DNA of 64,000 nt. Source: Magnolia sinica. Lineage: Eukaryota; Streptophyta; Magnoliopsida; Magnoliales; Magnoliaceae. The DNA is taken from assembly GCF_029962835.1 (NCBI RefSeq), contig NC_080578.1, forward strand, positions 49,779,001-49,843,000, in the 5' to 3' direction. The notes beneath the pieces were generated by a model. The model did no database searches, was not told the DNA's origin, and saw only the letters and a list, made by a program, of their open reading frames with translations. The first letter of the stretch is position 1. The number at the start of each line of letters is the position of its first letter. The position numbers and the translations under genes are program-made. This document shows positions 49,687-59,879 of the stretch, in pieces.

Positions 49687-52001
49687 GTAATTTCCTTTCT
49701 GAATTGATATTATTAGTATTCTTTGTATATCTGTAATATATATCTGTATGCATTGCTATTGATAGTGGATAATTCAGTAGCCATTGATGATTGTTGCTAG
49801 TGATAGAGAGCTGACAACTGGATGGGTAGAACCATCTGATCACTGCAATTTTTGGCCTCTGGCCCATCCATATATGGCTCACCAAATCAACAATCCCAAT
49901 CGCAACATATGTTTTTTAGGTCCACAGTGCAGGAGCTGCATAGATCTTTAATGTCAAAAACTGGGTCCCACCACTGTATAGGTGTTGTGGCCTAAGAACA
50001 TGTAATGATCCTGCTTTCGTAACAGAATTTATCAATTAAAAATAGAACAAATGGGAGAAAAATAACTGTCCAATGTTGAATATTTCAGGTAAAGTTAAGA
50101 TTAAGATATATCATGTGTTTGAATACCTCTAAAGGTGACTGTTTACTATGTCAATCCCAAAATCAGATTGGTTGAACAATCCTAACCTTTGATTTGTTGG
50201 AATCCAGTAGTCAGATAATCAAATAAGTGGAACCAAACAACTCAAGGGGGATTTTAGCGCTGGATACAACTATGGCGGGGCTAAATAGCTCAATGGCTTG
50301 AGTCAACAACCCATGCCATGGGGCCACGCTTCAACATACACTTGAGGTCGTATTTTGTACAAATGACCATTTTCTTTTACAAAAATCATTGGATTCTCGG
50401 TGACCACATGTAGGACTGTCAACAAGCTAGGCCCAGGCCAAGCAAAAAAAAAAATTTAATAAGACCGTCCTGACGGCTCGGCCCTACCAGTTTAGAGTCT
50501 AGGCTGAAGCCAGCCCCGGGTCTGCTGTTTTAAATGGTTGAGTCTTAGCAGCTTGGACATGTCAACTTAGAGTCGGAGGTAATTTGTGTTGTTGAAATGG
50601 ATTGGGTCTAGGCAAGTCCGTTGACTCAGACATGTCGCATGGGACTCGATCCAAGTCTTAAGACCATGATTTGGAATGATTTCCTCATTCCCCTCCCTCT
50701 CAAGTAAGGCTATTAACTGGTTGGTTTCAAGCCAGGTCCAAGTGTATTCATACCTAGACTTGCATGAAGTGGTTGTGCTTGGGTTGTTGCTTTCAGTTCC
50801 AGGTACTGTGTTTAAGCCCAGATCTAGTTGGGTTTAAATACCCTCTTGTCTTGGGACCTTGTATTTGGTTAGGTTTTGGATTTATTCCAGTTTAGGACAA
50901 TCTGGATTTAACCATTCATGTATATTGTTTCATTCCTTCATGTGATATACTCGGAAAACTATTGATTTCATCATTAGGTATTTAAAGATTTTCAACTTAT
51001 CATGTGCAATATGTTAATTTATAATACATTAGCACCAATATGATTTCAACAAGCATCCATGAATTTGTGGTTAGGATTTTTCAACCAAAATGATTTTGGT
51101 ATTATTACATATCTATATTTGAGTCCCATAATTTGGATTAATTAATTTGTGTTGATGTACCCATCTTAACTGAACCTGATGAAATTCAAATTATCACATG
51201 AGACCTAACATGACCCTTAAAAAAAAACAAAAAAAATAAATCAGGTCTAACATTGTGGACCTATGACTAACTTGAATTTTAAATGGGTAAAAAAAAAAAG
51301 AAAAAAGAAAAAAGAACCATGATCCATTTAAAACCGGATCGGTAGTGACCCTGATCCACTTTGGACTGCTTGACTGTAAGCAAATTTTGAGACCTTATGA
51401 ACAAGTTGGATGGCAATTAGCCATCATAGTAGCCCTGTGAAGTTTTCAAGGTGGGTGTCATTATCCGTACTACTTCCTGTGGTGTTATCTACTTGAGCTT
51501 TGGAATTGCCTCAATTTCTATTTCAGGTCTAAAATGAGCTCATAATTAGTGGATGACTCTCCATTCTCATTTTTATCAGGCCTGCATTAAGAGTAATAAT
51601 AACACACTACAAGAATGCCGCCTCTACATTCTCATTTTTCTCAGCCTTGCAACCCAAAAGAAATTAGCAACTGCAACTCGGCAACATATCAGTTGTTTGG
51701 ATGTGCCAATCTATGAGAAAAAGAAAACACAAAAGAAGTTCTGAGTACTTCCTGACAGCTACTTCTTGAAACAATTCACAATAGAAAGCTGAGGTGAATA
51801 CAGCTGATTAGTTTAGAGGATATTCCACAGTGAGATGTGAGAGTTCTCAAAACTGCAACTAAGAAAGTTGAAATTCACCATAATCCATGGGCTGCAATCT
51901 ATGTTAAGCATATCTTCATGTCTCTAATGCCCCACTGAGCTTGTACACGTTGGTGTTCATAGACAGAATAAAAGATCATAGACTTGTGAAGGAAATGTTA
52001 A
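49687..52001. other. Non-coding interior of CACTA
   Basis: Mostly AT-rich, intron-like sequence with A-runs near 51220 and 51290. A piece around 50405-50640 with GTCAACAAGCTAGGCCCAGGCC resembles the ends of hAT-type miniature elements but I cannot define its borders. 51640-51745 is open (LATQKKLATATRQHIS) but unidentified. Confidence 0.4.
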
Positions 52002-52145
52002 GGCCCTTTTCGTCAGAGGCCTGAAAATGAGTTCATCCCATTTTAGTTAACAGTAATTATGTATTACAGGTCCTGAACTATAATACATAATCACTATTAA
52101 TAAAGAAGAAATAAACTCATTTTTAGGTGTCTACCAAATAGGGCC
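52002..52145. mobile_element. 144 bp miniature inverted-repeat element (MITE)
   Basis: Imperfect terminal inverted repeats of about 35 bp: GGCCCTTTTCGTCAGAGGCC...AAAATGAGTT at the left and the complement of AACTCATTTTTAGGTGTCTACCAAATAGGGCC at the right. The centre also pairs (ATTATGTATTA / TAATACATAAT), so the whole can fold back. Clear target duplication not seen (TTA left, TAC right). Confidence 0.6.
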
Positions 52146-52191
52146 TACACAACAATTCCCTTGATTTATGCAAAACTAGGCTACCCAAGAA

Positions 52192-52358
52192 GAAAGTTTC
52201 CCTATGCAGGTAAGTTGTGTACACATATCCCTTTTTATATTTAAGCCATTCCCTTGATTTATGCAAAACTAGGCTACCCAAAATTTATGGACAACTCTCA
52301 TTGCCTTTGATCTGCTAGAACTAGCATGTGTGGATTGGCAAAAGTGTGAATGCACTTA
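52192..52358 (+). repeat. Segmental duplicate, copy 1
   Basis: From GAAAGTTTCCCTATGCAG|GTAAGTTGTG to GAATGCACTT, nearly identical to 56684-56849. Includes a strong splice-donor context (CAG|GTAAGT). Confidence 0.9.
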
Positions 52359-52686
52359 CCATAATTAGTAGCAGTGAGGATCTCCCACAATATTGATAAA
52401 ACTCTATAAAATAGGAAATAACTCAAATTATTATCATAATATGTTGTGTACTCTCTTGGGGCTGTGTATTGGGGCTCAATACATAGTCATATGGTTGTGT
52501 ATATAGCTGAACATGTATATACCCTTACCATTGTGTATATTCTGCCATATGAGGAATTTCCTACATATATACCATCAACATGATTGTTTTATTTGTACAC
52601 AGAGATAGACATGCTCTAGGGAGTAACATGAAGAAAACGTAGAATTAGTATATATAGGGAGTAACATGAAGAAAACGTAGAAACAG

Positions 52687-52804
52687 GTCCCCTGGAAATG
52701 CATACGTTGAAGGCGATGCATCAAGTGCAAGTTATTTCCTAGCAGGCACAGCAGTCACCAGTGCCACTGTCACAGTTGAAGGTTATAGCACAAGGAGTTT
52801 ACAG
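52687..52804 (+). pseudogene. EPSPS: Captured exon of EPSP synthase
   Basis: Reads [33 protein letters not shown] and STRSLQ, the unmistakable part of plant 5-enolpyruvylshikimate-3-phosphate synthase ([26 protein letters not shown]). In the native plastid enzyme this belongs to the shikimate pathway, and the GDASSASYF segment lies at the substrate site. The exon is bordered by AAACAG and CAG|GTATTA. No stop within it, but GG of TGGTV is replaced by SA, and only one exon is present, so no enzyme can be made. The next exon downstream, after a ~66 bp intron once the solo LTR is set aside, is from NOT1. Confidence 0.9.
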
Positions 52805-52859
52805 GTATTACAACTCTCTTCCATGTCTGCATTTGCTGCTTTTTGTACTCATGTACATG

Positions 52860-55800
52860 TGTAACGCCCTAAAATTCGGGGGTCGAGCATAACTCAGCTC
52901 CCGAGTTCCAAAACATCACTTATACAACATATTTAATGATGGATGTATGTTGTCTGTATTAGTGCATAAAACATGGAATAGATTAAGCCAAAGCACAGAT
53001 ATAATTCAGGGATAAGTGAATAAAGCAAGCAGAAGACTTATAGAAATATATGTGTACAAGTGTGAATCCCTGAAGTATATACACAAACCAGGTCGTGATG
53101 AAAGTGTTATTATCAAAATTACAAGTATCAAGATTACATCATTTTAATCTCAAAAATAATCCCAGAGTCCCGCGCATTAGAACAAGCTCGCTAGAACCCG
53201 TCTGAAAACTGCATATAAGAGAAAGCAGCCTCATCATCATCCATCTCCCACTCTGCCTCAGAAGTCGCATCAACATCTGCAACATCAGAACCTAAGACAG
53301 AGTCTGGTGGGTGTTTAACACCGCCCCAGAACGTGGGAGTGAGTGATCAACTCAGTGGAACAATAAGGCACTGGTTAACATGTTATCAGTTCAATCAAGC
53401 AGTAATGATAAAGCAGAAAATTAAATAAATCCTAAGTACTCTTGTTAATGCAATGATGTATGCAGAATGATGCGTGCCCTCACGCGTACACCCTCAGCGT
53501 TTTCATCTTACGTTACGCATGACACCACCTCAAAGTGCGCCACATCTACAAAGCACATGCAAATGCGGTGCATGGATATGATTACCAAGTTGTTATTAGT
53601 CCTTTTCATACTGCAGGATTGGGAAGCTAAAGTACCTTCCTCATATCACCATCTAAACAGTGATCCATTCTAGGGTCGTCAGTCCTAGACTTCTCATACG
53701 ATCATATGGTTTTAGGTCGTTGCAAAGGGCTCGTCACCAATCAATGCACACCTTTCATACCTTTATTACCACAGTTCGGCTCGTCACCTCATTGCGGTAT
53801 CCAGGCATGCTCGAGGTCACTACAAAGGGCTCGTCACCAATCAATGTAGGCCGACAGCACGAATATAGTGTCTCATACCACCATAATCGGCTCACGAGTT
53901 TAGTTGCTCACTGGTCACTACGGGGAGGCTCGTCACCCCAGCGTAGGCCGACAGCTCGACCACGGTGTCTCATACCACCATGTCCGGCTCATGAGTCTTA
54001 GCGGATCAAGGTACCATGGTTAATAGGATTTCACTGGTAAGTTCGGTACCCTAGATTCAAGCAGTAGCGTCCATACATGGTGAACATACATGGACAATCG
54101 GGTTACTTGACGAACTCGACTAGCACGAGCGCACGTTGGGTTGAGCGACATAGAGTGCGCAAACACTCTGCGTGGCCAAACCACTGCCGCCAACTCTAAT
54201 ACAGCTCGGGTTCGTCTAATTACATCCGCTGTGGCGAAAGCAATCTCAGCCACAACCTTAAGGCCGATTTCCGATTTCGTGGACTAATGCATAGTCCCAC
54301 ACACATTACACTACAACAGATATTCATATTGAATGTAGAACAGTAAAGGAACAACAACTCAAATCATGGTACATAAGCACTTGAAGATTATCAACTTAAC
54401 ATAAATGTAAGCATAAGAAATGCTTGAAATTAAATAACAAGGAATGTAACTAGCAAGAAGGAAAATCACGCACACTAGTGGGAGAGTTGAGAATCGCTTC
54501 TCAACGCCCATACTAGGTTGAAACATCATACTTTAGATCATTCAGGCATTTCTACAAACACTTAGAATACATAAAACAACATACATGACGTATGTTGAAA
54601 TACAAGCATTTGGACAATTCCTTTTACCAAGGAGTTGTCGTACATACATCTAGCATACATACACAACAAATAATCATGGCAAACACAAGTGCATATTTTA
54701 TACGTATACGGTACTTTATACATACACATAGAATACACAAATCTCAATATAATACATACATATTAGGAACACAACATAAACACAACATTTGGCATGTGAA
54801 ATCTCATCCATAACAAGAATAAATCATTAACTGGCATTGAAAGCCTTGAAAACCATAACCTATACACTTAAAGTGCGCACCTTAAGCTAGAAAAGAAACA
54901 CCGAACTGATTTAGACGAGTTGTCTTCGTCAATGGCGATAGAATACCCTAAAACAAGGATAGAAATGAGATACAACAATACCAAGACTAATCTAAGCTCT
55001 AACACAGATTAGGGTTAGGTTAACTTACCCCAAGATGAACTCAGAATCGTCAGAATAACGATTCAAAGTGAAGGTTCAAGGATGTAGAAGAACAGGAAAG
55101 AATCTAAGATGATACACCAAACTTCTCTCTCACTTTCTCTCTCTTTTCCACTCTCTTTCCAAGCTAGGGTTAGAGAAAAATCGTATGGAAAAGAGAGCTA
55201 GGGTTTAAGGACTATAAATAGGCCTATCTTTGATGAAAATAACCCCAAGGCAAAGGTATACTTAGGTTATAACCAAAGTAAGCCTCTCTCGATCCAACGA
55301 AGCACTTCTGGTGGGCCAAACACCACGAAAGGTCGGACTTAAGCTCACTGACCATGGATCTAGGTAAGGCTGAGTTTTCCTACCGACCGGCTCTTCAGAT
55401 CAGTCGTGGCGGACCACACATAATTCAATGGTCACAGAATCTCGATCAGGTCCACAAGCACAAGGATATGCCTGGGCCACCTTCCCTGATCAGAGGGTGA
55501 AATTGGGTCAAAATCCAATGGTCAGATAGCTTAAAATCATCGTGCAAGCGACACGACTCAAATTTCATAAAAGCTTAATAAATATCCAACCGTTCTCACA
55601 CTCTTCACTCCGAACTCAATCAAATCGACCCAGAACATCACATGGACTTGATTTTCGAGGTGATGGTCAAGCCCAACATAGTGACCGCAACAGCCTAAGA
55701 TCATCGCTATCGGACTTTCGATGCGCGGTCCAGGTCCGATCCAGATCTTCTAAAAATTCCCCAGAACAACTGGATTTAGCGATGGATCCCAGATTTCAGA

Positions 55801-55953
55801 GTAACATAGCGCTAACTAATCTACAAGTTTTGAGTCATGCTGATCGAATTTAAAGTGATTGATGCAGATTTCACAAGCAATCAAGTATAGCGCTAATTAT
55901 CCAAAAACAACTACTTAGGGAAAGATAAGCACAAAATTTTCAAGGTCATTACA
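52860..55953 (-). repeat. Solo family-A LTR inside CACTA
   Basis: 3094 bp, TGTAACGCCC...GTCATTACA, with a perfect 5 bp duplication ACATG at 52855-52859 and 55954-55958. No internal domain. Minus-strand sense. It sits in the short intron between the EPSPS and NOT1 fragments. Confidence 0.95.
55212..55220 (-). promoter_or_regulatory. Putative LTR TATA box
   Basis: On the minus strand TATTTATAG, followed by TCCTTAAACCCTAGCTCTC. Conserved position among the family-A LTRs. Confidence 0.4.
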
Positions 55954-55969
55954 ACATGTCATCTCACAG

Positions 55970-56095
55970 ATCTTCCAATCAGACTATCAGTATTGGACAT
56001 GACTCCATTTACATTCAGCACCAAACTAGCTGCAGTTGCTTCTCGTAAGGAACACATAAATCTGGAGCAATGGTTGAACGAAAATCTGAACACAT
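55970..56095 (+). pseudogene. NOT1: Captured NOT1 exon (fragment A)
   Basis: After a TCTCACAG acceptor the frame reads DLPIRLSVLDMTPFTFS (the first G of the D codon belongs to the preceding exon), then KLAAVASRKEHINLEQWL and NENLNT, closing at TAA. This matches the CCR4-NOT complex scaffold NOT1 (DLPIRLSVLDMTPF, ASRKEYLNLEKWLNDNL). NOT1 assembles the mRNA deadenylase complex. The native continuation (YKDVFFEDCLKFLKE) is absent here; the DCLKFLKE exon appears 2.8 kb on at 58889. Confidence 0.85.
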
Positions 56096-57035
56096 AAACT
56101 TGTGACTTTGCTTATTGCATGCATGCCGAATTTCAATTAGGATAAGTGATGGCCATGGATCAGTAATCCAGACCATTCATCCATTGCATCTCAGTGGACA
56201 GATTGTGCCCTAAGAATCCCCTGGATTTGTTGCATCCTTTTAGCAACAAATCTAGGACTTCTCTCAATCGGAACTAACCACCTACAGGCACCTATACTGC
56301 TATCTGCAGTACAAGGCATTTTTTAGCTCTGAGATGTAAAAAAGGTTTTTTTATTTACCTTTTCTTTTTCCATTTCGTGGTTGAACACTCGTACTACAAA
56401 TTATGGTAGAGGTGCCTGGAGGTTATCAATTCTCTTTTTTAATTCAGTGTGGGTCACTAGATTCTCCTACTATAGTCCACAAATGGAAAGGTTAACATTG
56501 TCTCATAGTAGATTTTTTTTTACTAATTACACTGTTTGTCGAAGATCCTGAAATTTAATATGGATTACAGGAATTTGCAGCTCCAAACAAATCATTATTC
56601 CAAAATTGAAAGCCTAGCTACCTACCGATTTGCAGCCCCAAACAAATCACCAAAGAAGAAATTGATGTATCGACTCACCAATCGAAAGTTTCCCTATGCA
56701 GGTAAGTTGTGTACACATATCCCTCTTTATATTCTCACCATTCCCTTAATTTATGCAAAACTAGGCTACCCAAAGTTTATGGACAACTCCCATTGCCTTT
56801 GATCTGCTAGAACTAGCATGTGTGGATTCGCAAAAGTGCGAATGCACTTGGCATTTCAAATGCCACCCGCTGTTTTGATAGAAAGATATTATGTTTTAAA
56901 TAATATATTTAATTTAAGCAATTATTATGTTTGATAGTATCAATTGTTTCAAATGCCACCCACTGTTTTGATAGAAAGATATTAAGATTTTCAGACCTCA
57001 CCTCTTCTCTAACCTTAGCATGCATTTTATACCAG
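56096..57035 (+). other. CACTA interior with second copy of segmental duplicate
   Basis: Contains 56684-56849 (copy 2 of the 52192 segment). A possible exon around 56574-56701 includes AAPNKSPKKKLMYRLTNRKF and ends CAG|GTAAGT, unidentified. Short direct repeats TTTGCAGC(T/C)CCAAACAAATCA lie at 56573 and 56628. A ~38 bp direct repeat TTTCAAATGCCACCC...AAAGATATTA lies at 56854 and 56947. Confidence 0.4.
56684..56849 (+). repeat. Segmental duplicate, copy 2
   Basis: Near-identical to 52192-52358. Together the two copies bracket the EPSPS exon and NOT1 fragment A. Confidence 0.9.
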
Positions 57036-57218
57036 ATGTGCCGAGATCTCCAAGCCCGACTGGCTACTGCAGAGGCAGAAAGCGCAGGAGCTGAACAGGA
57101 GAAGCATGAAAAGGAGGAATCTGCACAGAAGGCTTTTGCTGAACAAGAACTCATCATGGAAATTAGGGTGGTCCAAGAGTCAAAGAAACTTCATCAGGAG
57201 GCAAAGGAGAATGCGATG
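57036..57218 (+). pseudogene. Captured coiled-coil exon, possibly CUE-domain family protein
   Basis: 61 codons open from ACCAG to GCGATG|GTAATG: MCRDLQARLATAEAESAG, then EKEESAQKAFAEQELI and VVQESKKLHQEAKENAM. Strongly charged heptads, surely a coiled coil. The following exon (57302) reads LREFLMDRGHVVDVLQ. The pair resembles a plant protein family I remember as annotated 'CUE domain / ubiquitin system component', but the identification is from memory and only moderate. No stops in this exon. Confidence 0.5.
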
Positions 57219-57301
57219 GTAATGATAAAGGTGACAGCTACGAGCAACAAAGACTAATATAATTCATAGCATTGTCTGATCATCTTGATGCTCTGTTGTA
57301 G

Positions 57302-57348
57302 CTACGGGAGTTCTTAATGGACCGTGGTCATGTTGTCGATGTATTACA
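57302..57348 (+). pseudogene. Second coiled-coil protein exon
   Basis: After TTGTAG the frame reads LREFLMDRGHVVDVLQ and meets ACA|GTAAGT. In phase with 57036-57218 across an 83 bp intron, so the two were captured together with their intron. Confidence 0.55.
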
Positions 57349-57498
57349 GTAAGTCTCCATTCTCTCGTTTCTTAAATTATAAAGCTAGAGGTTTCAGCTA
57401 CTTTTGGACTAAAATTCCCAAGAAAAAAATTCATGTGGGACAGTCCAGTCCAGTCCAATGTTGCCAATATTGTAAAGAGTGGGTGGCATTTGAAACAA

Positions 57499-58308
57499 CA
57501 AATGCTTTTCTTATGTGGTATATCATGGGATTAGCTATCTGTTGATTAATTTTTCTTGGGTATTTTAGTCCAAATGCAGCCTAATCTAACTTTGATTTAT
57601 TTGAAAACTTGGTTGGTCATTCATTCATTTCCTAACAATGAAATTTTGTCATTACTAGACAAAAAACAAGCATCTTCTGGTCATAAGATGAACTGTTATT
57701 AGCATTCCTTTCTTGTCACTTAGTCCAGACTCTTAGTTGGCCCCAGTAGTAGCAGATAAATGGATCTGACTTCGCCACATTGTGATATTGCATTGAAATC
57801 TTTCTACTTTAGCTTATCAATCAGAAGAGAAGGATACACTATCAAGGCTCATTGATGTTGTCATCATAGTAGTAGCCTTGTCCCAGCCATTTGGGGTCAG
57901 CTTTCACATGAAATGCATGAATCTTGATGTTTTCCTCGGATGAGAACAGTTGAAAACAGAACTTGATTTCTCAAACTTGATGAAGTTTGAAGGATAAATC
58001 TTAACTGTTTAAAAAATACATCAATTCTTTTTACTTGACCCAATTTCTGATGAATTTACAAGGATAGACTTTGAGAATTGTTGGGTCCTTAGTGAGAAAC
58101 TAGAGATGATGTTTGGCCGAACAAAAAGGTGTTTTTGGTTTTGCTAGCAATGGTGTTGTTGGCCTCCACATTTCTGTGACCCTGACCATTCATCTGGTGG
58201 TGCCATCATGAATTTGTTCCCAAAGTTCACTTCTGGAAAATCTTGTACATGCAGTTTGACTTTTCCAATTGAATGTGGACATGACATTTTAAGGAAATCG
58301 AATTGCGT
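57499..58308. other. Non-coding interior of CACTA
   Basis: AT-rich sequence without recognisable exons or repeats up to the hairpin at 58309. Confidence 0.4.
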
Positions 58309-58350
58309 ACTGAGTAACTCAGTACACTCTTATCGTACTGAGTTACTCAG
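58309..58350. repeat. Hairpin, 16 bp perfect stem
   Basis: CTGAGTAACTCAGTAC at 58310-58325 pairs with GTACTGAGTTACTCAG at 58335-58350, with a 9 base loop. Each arm is itself near-palindromic. It lies at the edge of the dispersed repeat that follows. Confidence 0.8.
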
Positions 58351-58354
58351 AAAC

Positions 58355-58735
58355 TCAGTTGGGCCCAACTTGAATGTATGTGGTCTATCCACTCCGTCCA
58401 TCCGTTTTTCCATATAATTTAAGGGGTTGAGCCCAAAATTGAATCATATCCAAAGATCAAGTGGATCATACCACAGGAAACAGTGGAGATAATGATTTCG
58501 ACTGTTGAAACCTTCCTAGGCCCCACAGTGATGTTTATTTGTCATCCAACCTGTTCATAAGATCATACAGACATGGATGAATGGAAAACAAAAATATAAG
58601 CTTGATCCAAAACTTTTGTGCCCCCCAAGAAATTTTCAACCATAGTAGTTCATTTTATCTGTTTCATGTGGTGTGGTCCATTTAAACAAAAATATAAGCT
58701 TGATCCAAAACTTCTGTGCACATATAGGGATAATT
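58355..58735. repeat. Dispersed repeat with CACAGGAAACAGTGG wording
   Basis: Contains CCACTCCGTCCATCCG, CAAGTGGATCATACCACAGG and TGTTTATTTGTCATCCAACC. I recognise this as a very abundant repeat in magnoliid plants (memory, not a search). An internal duplicate AATATAAGCTTGATCCAAAA occurs at about 58595 and 58690. Confidence 0.55.
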
Positions 58736-58888
58736 TTTTCGAGGTGATTCACATGCTTTATTTCATTACCATTGTATGAATGAACTTGTCCTCAATACAT
58801 GCTTCATTTTTTTTTTCTCTTAAAGCTTCTTGAACATGAAAATGTTTAGAGTCCACTCATGGACATGTCTTTCTTTCTTTTTTCCCAG

Positions 58889-59011
58889 GATTGCCTCAAG
58901 TTCTTAAAAGAAATACCTTCTACAGCAACAAATGATGCATCTGCCAATCCTTTCCAACATTCCAGCTCTGTCATGAATCTTTATCTAGAGACAAGTTCTA
59001 CTCTTTTGAAG
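58889..59011 (+). pseudogene. NOT1: Captured NOT1 exon (fragment B)
   Basis: 41 codons between TTTCCCAG and AAG|GTTTTT: DCLKFLKEIPSTATNDASAN, then PFQHSSSVMNLYLETSSTLLK. This corresponds to the NOT1 segment following fragment A in native order. Frame intact, no stop. Confidence 0.82.
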
Positions 59012-59103
59012 GTTTTTACTTCCAAAATTTCTTTTTCTATTACCTATACATAGGGTCATAGAGAACTATTATGCATATTGTAGTTTACATGAACATTTCA
59101 CAG

Positions 59104-59235
59104 GTCCTTCAAGCCCATTTTGGCCAGCTCATCTCCCACCAACTTTCTGAGGAATTGAGAAGGTTGCAGGTATCATCTGTGCATGCTAATCCAAGACTGC
59201 AAAATGGTGGAGCTACAGATTCATCAACACATGAT
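59104..59235 (+). pseudogene. NOT1: Captured NOT1 exon (fragment C)
   Basis: After a CACAG acceptor: VLQAHFGQLISHQLSEELRR, then VSSVHANPRLQNGGATDSST, matching NOT1 (VLQAHTGQL, NPRLQNGGATDSST). In phase with fragment B across a 92 bp intron, so B and C came as one genomic piece. The frame runs on to a stop near 59268 in unrelated sequence. Confidence 0.85.
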
Positions 59236-59879
59236 GCATCATATCTAATTATTCACTGGCCTCTTTAGATCAACAGAAAATAATCTTTTTTAGCATCTCT
59301 ATCCAAACACAGTTCAAAATGTATGATTATTCACTGGCCCTTCACTCACTATTGTTGTTTAAATATATCTTAATGCTATTGTTGTACAGAACAATGGTAG
59401 CAGATTTTTGAAGTGTGTGGAACAGTTGTTGGGGTATGAAGGGTTTAGTTGAACAGTTGCTGTTGTATAGAACAGTTGGTGAAGGGTTTTGCAGATTTTC
59501 AGAGAGATATTTGAATTTAGCTTTGTTCTTTTGCTCTTTTTTCTTGAATTTGAGGTTGGGAGTTTGGAATTTCAGGTCCTCAGGGAGAGCGATGGATTTC
59601 GATGTGATCTTTAGTCTTTCTTCATGAACTGGAAGTAGGTATTTGGAATTATAATTTTCATTTTTTTTCTTTTTTATTCCGACAGAGATTTGAATTTTAG
59701 ATGTGTTGCTCTTTCCATGTGAATCTGATTTTCTTCTAACATCTTTCTTACTGTAGTGGGGTGTTAAGAAGCCTCAAATCATGGAAAATTTTATCACGAT
59801 CTTGTCGAATGTAGGTCTGGGATGGCCATGTTCAGTCTCGGTAAGATCATTGATATGATATCTGGTCCTCGTGTTACAG
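59236..59879. other. Non-coding interior of CACTA
   Basis: T/G-rich intron-like sequence between the NOT1 and TOP2 pieces. A region near 59500-59640 resembles 49310-49560 in composition. No exon recognised. Confidence 0.4.

Larger units (their letters stand above)
56944..57498. repeat. 555 bp segment bounded by perfect 20 bp inverted repeats
   Basis: Left TTGTTTCAAATGCCACCCAC (56944-56963) is the exact complement of GTGGGTGGCATTTGAAACAA (57479-57498). The segment contains the two coiled-coil exons. No target duplication is obvious outside the repeats. Confidence 0.8.

Noticed and set aside
50405-50640. hAT-type miniature element (GTCAACAAGCTAGGCCC)
   Set aside because: Suggestive wording but no matching second end or target duplication could be found.
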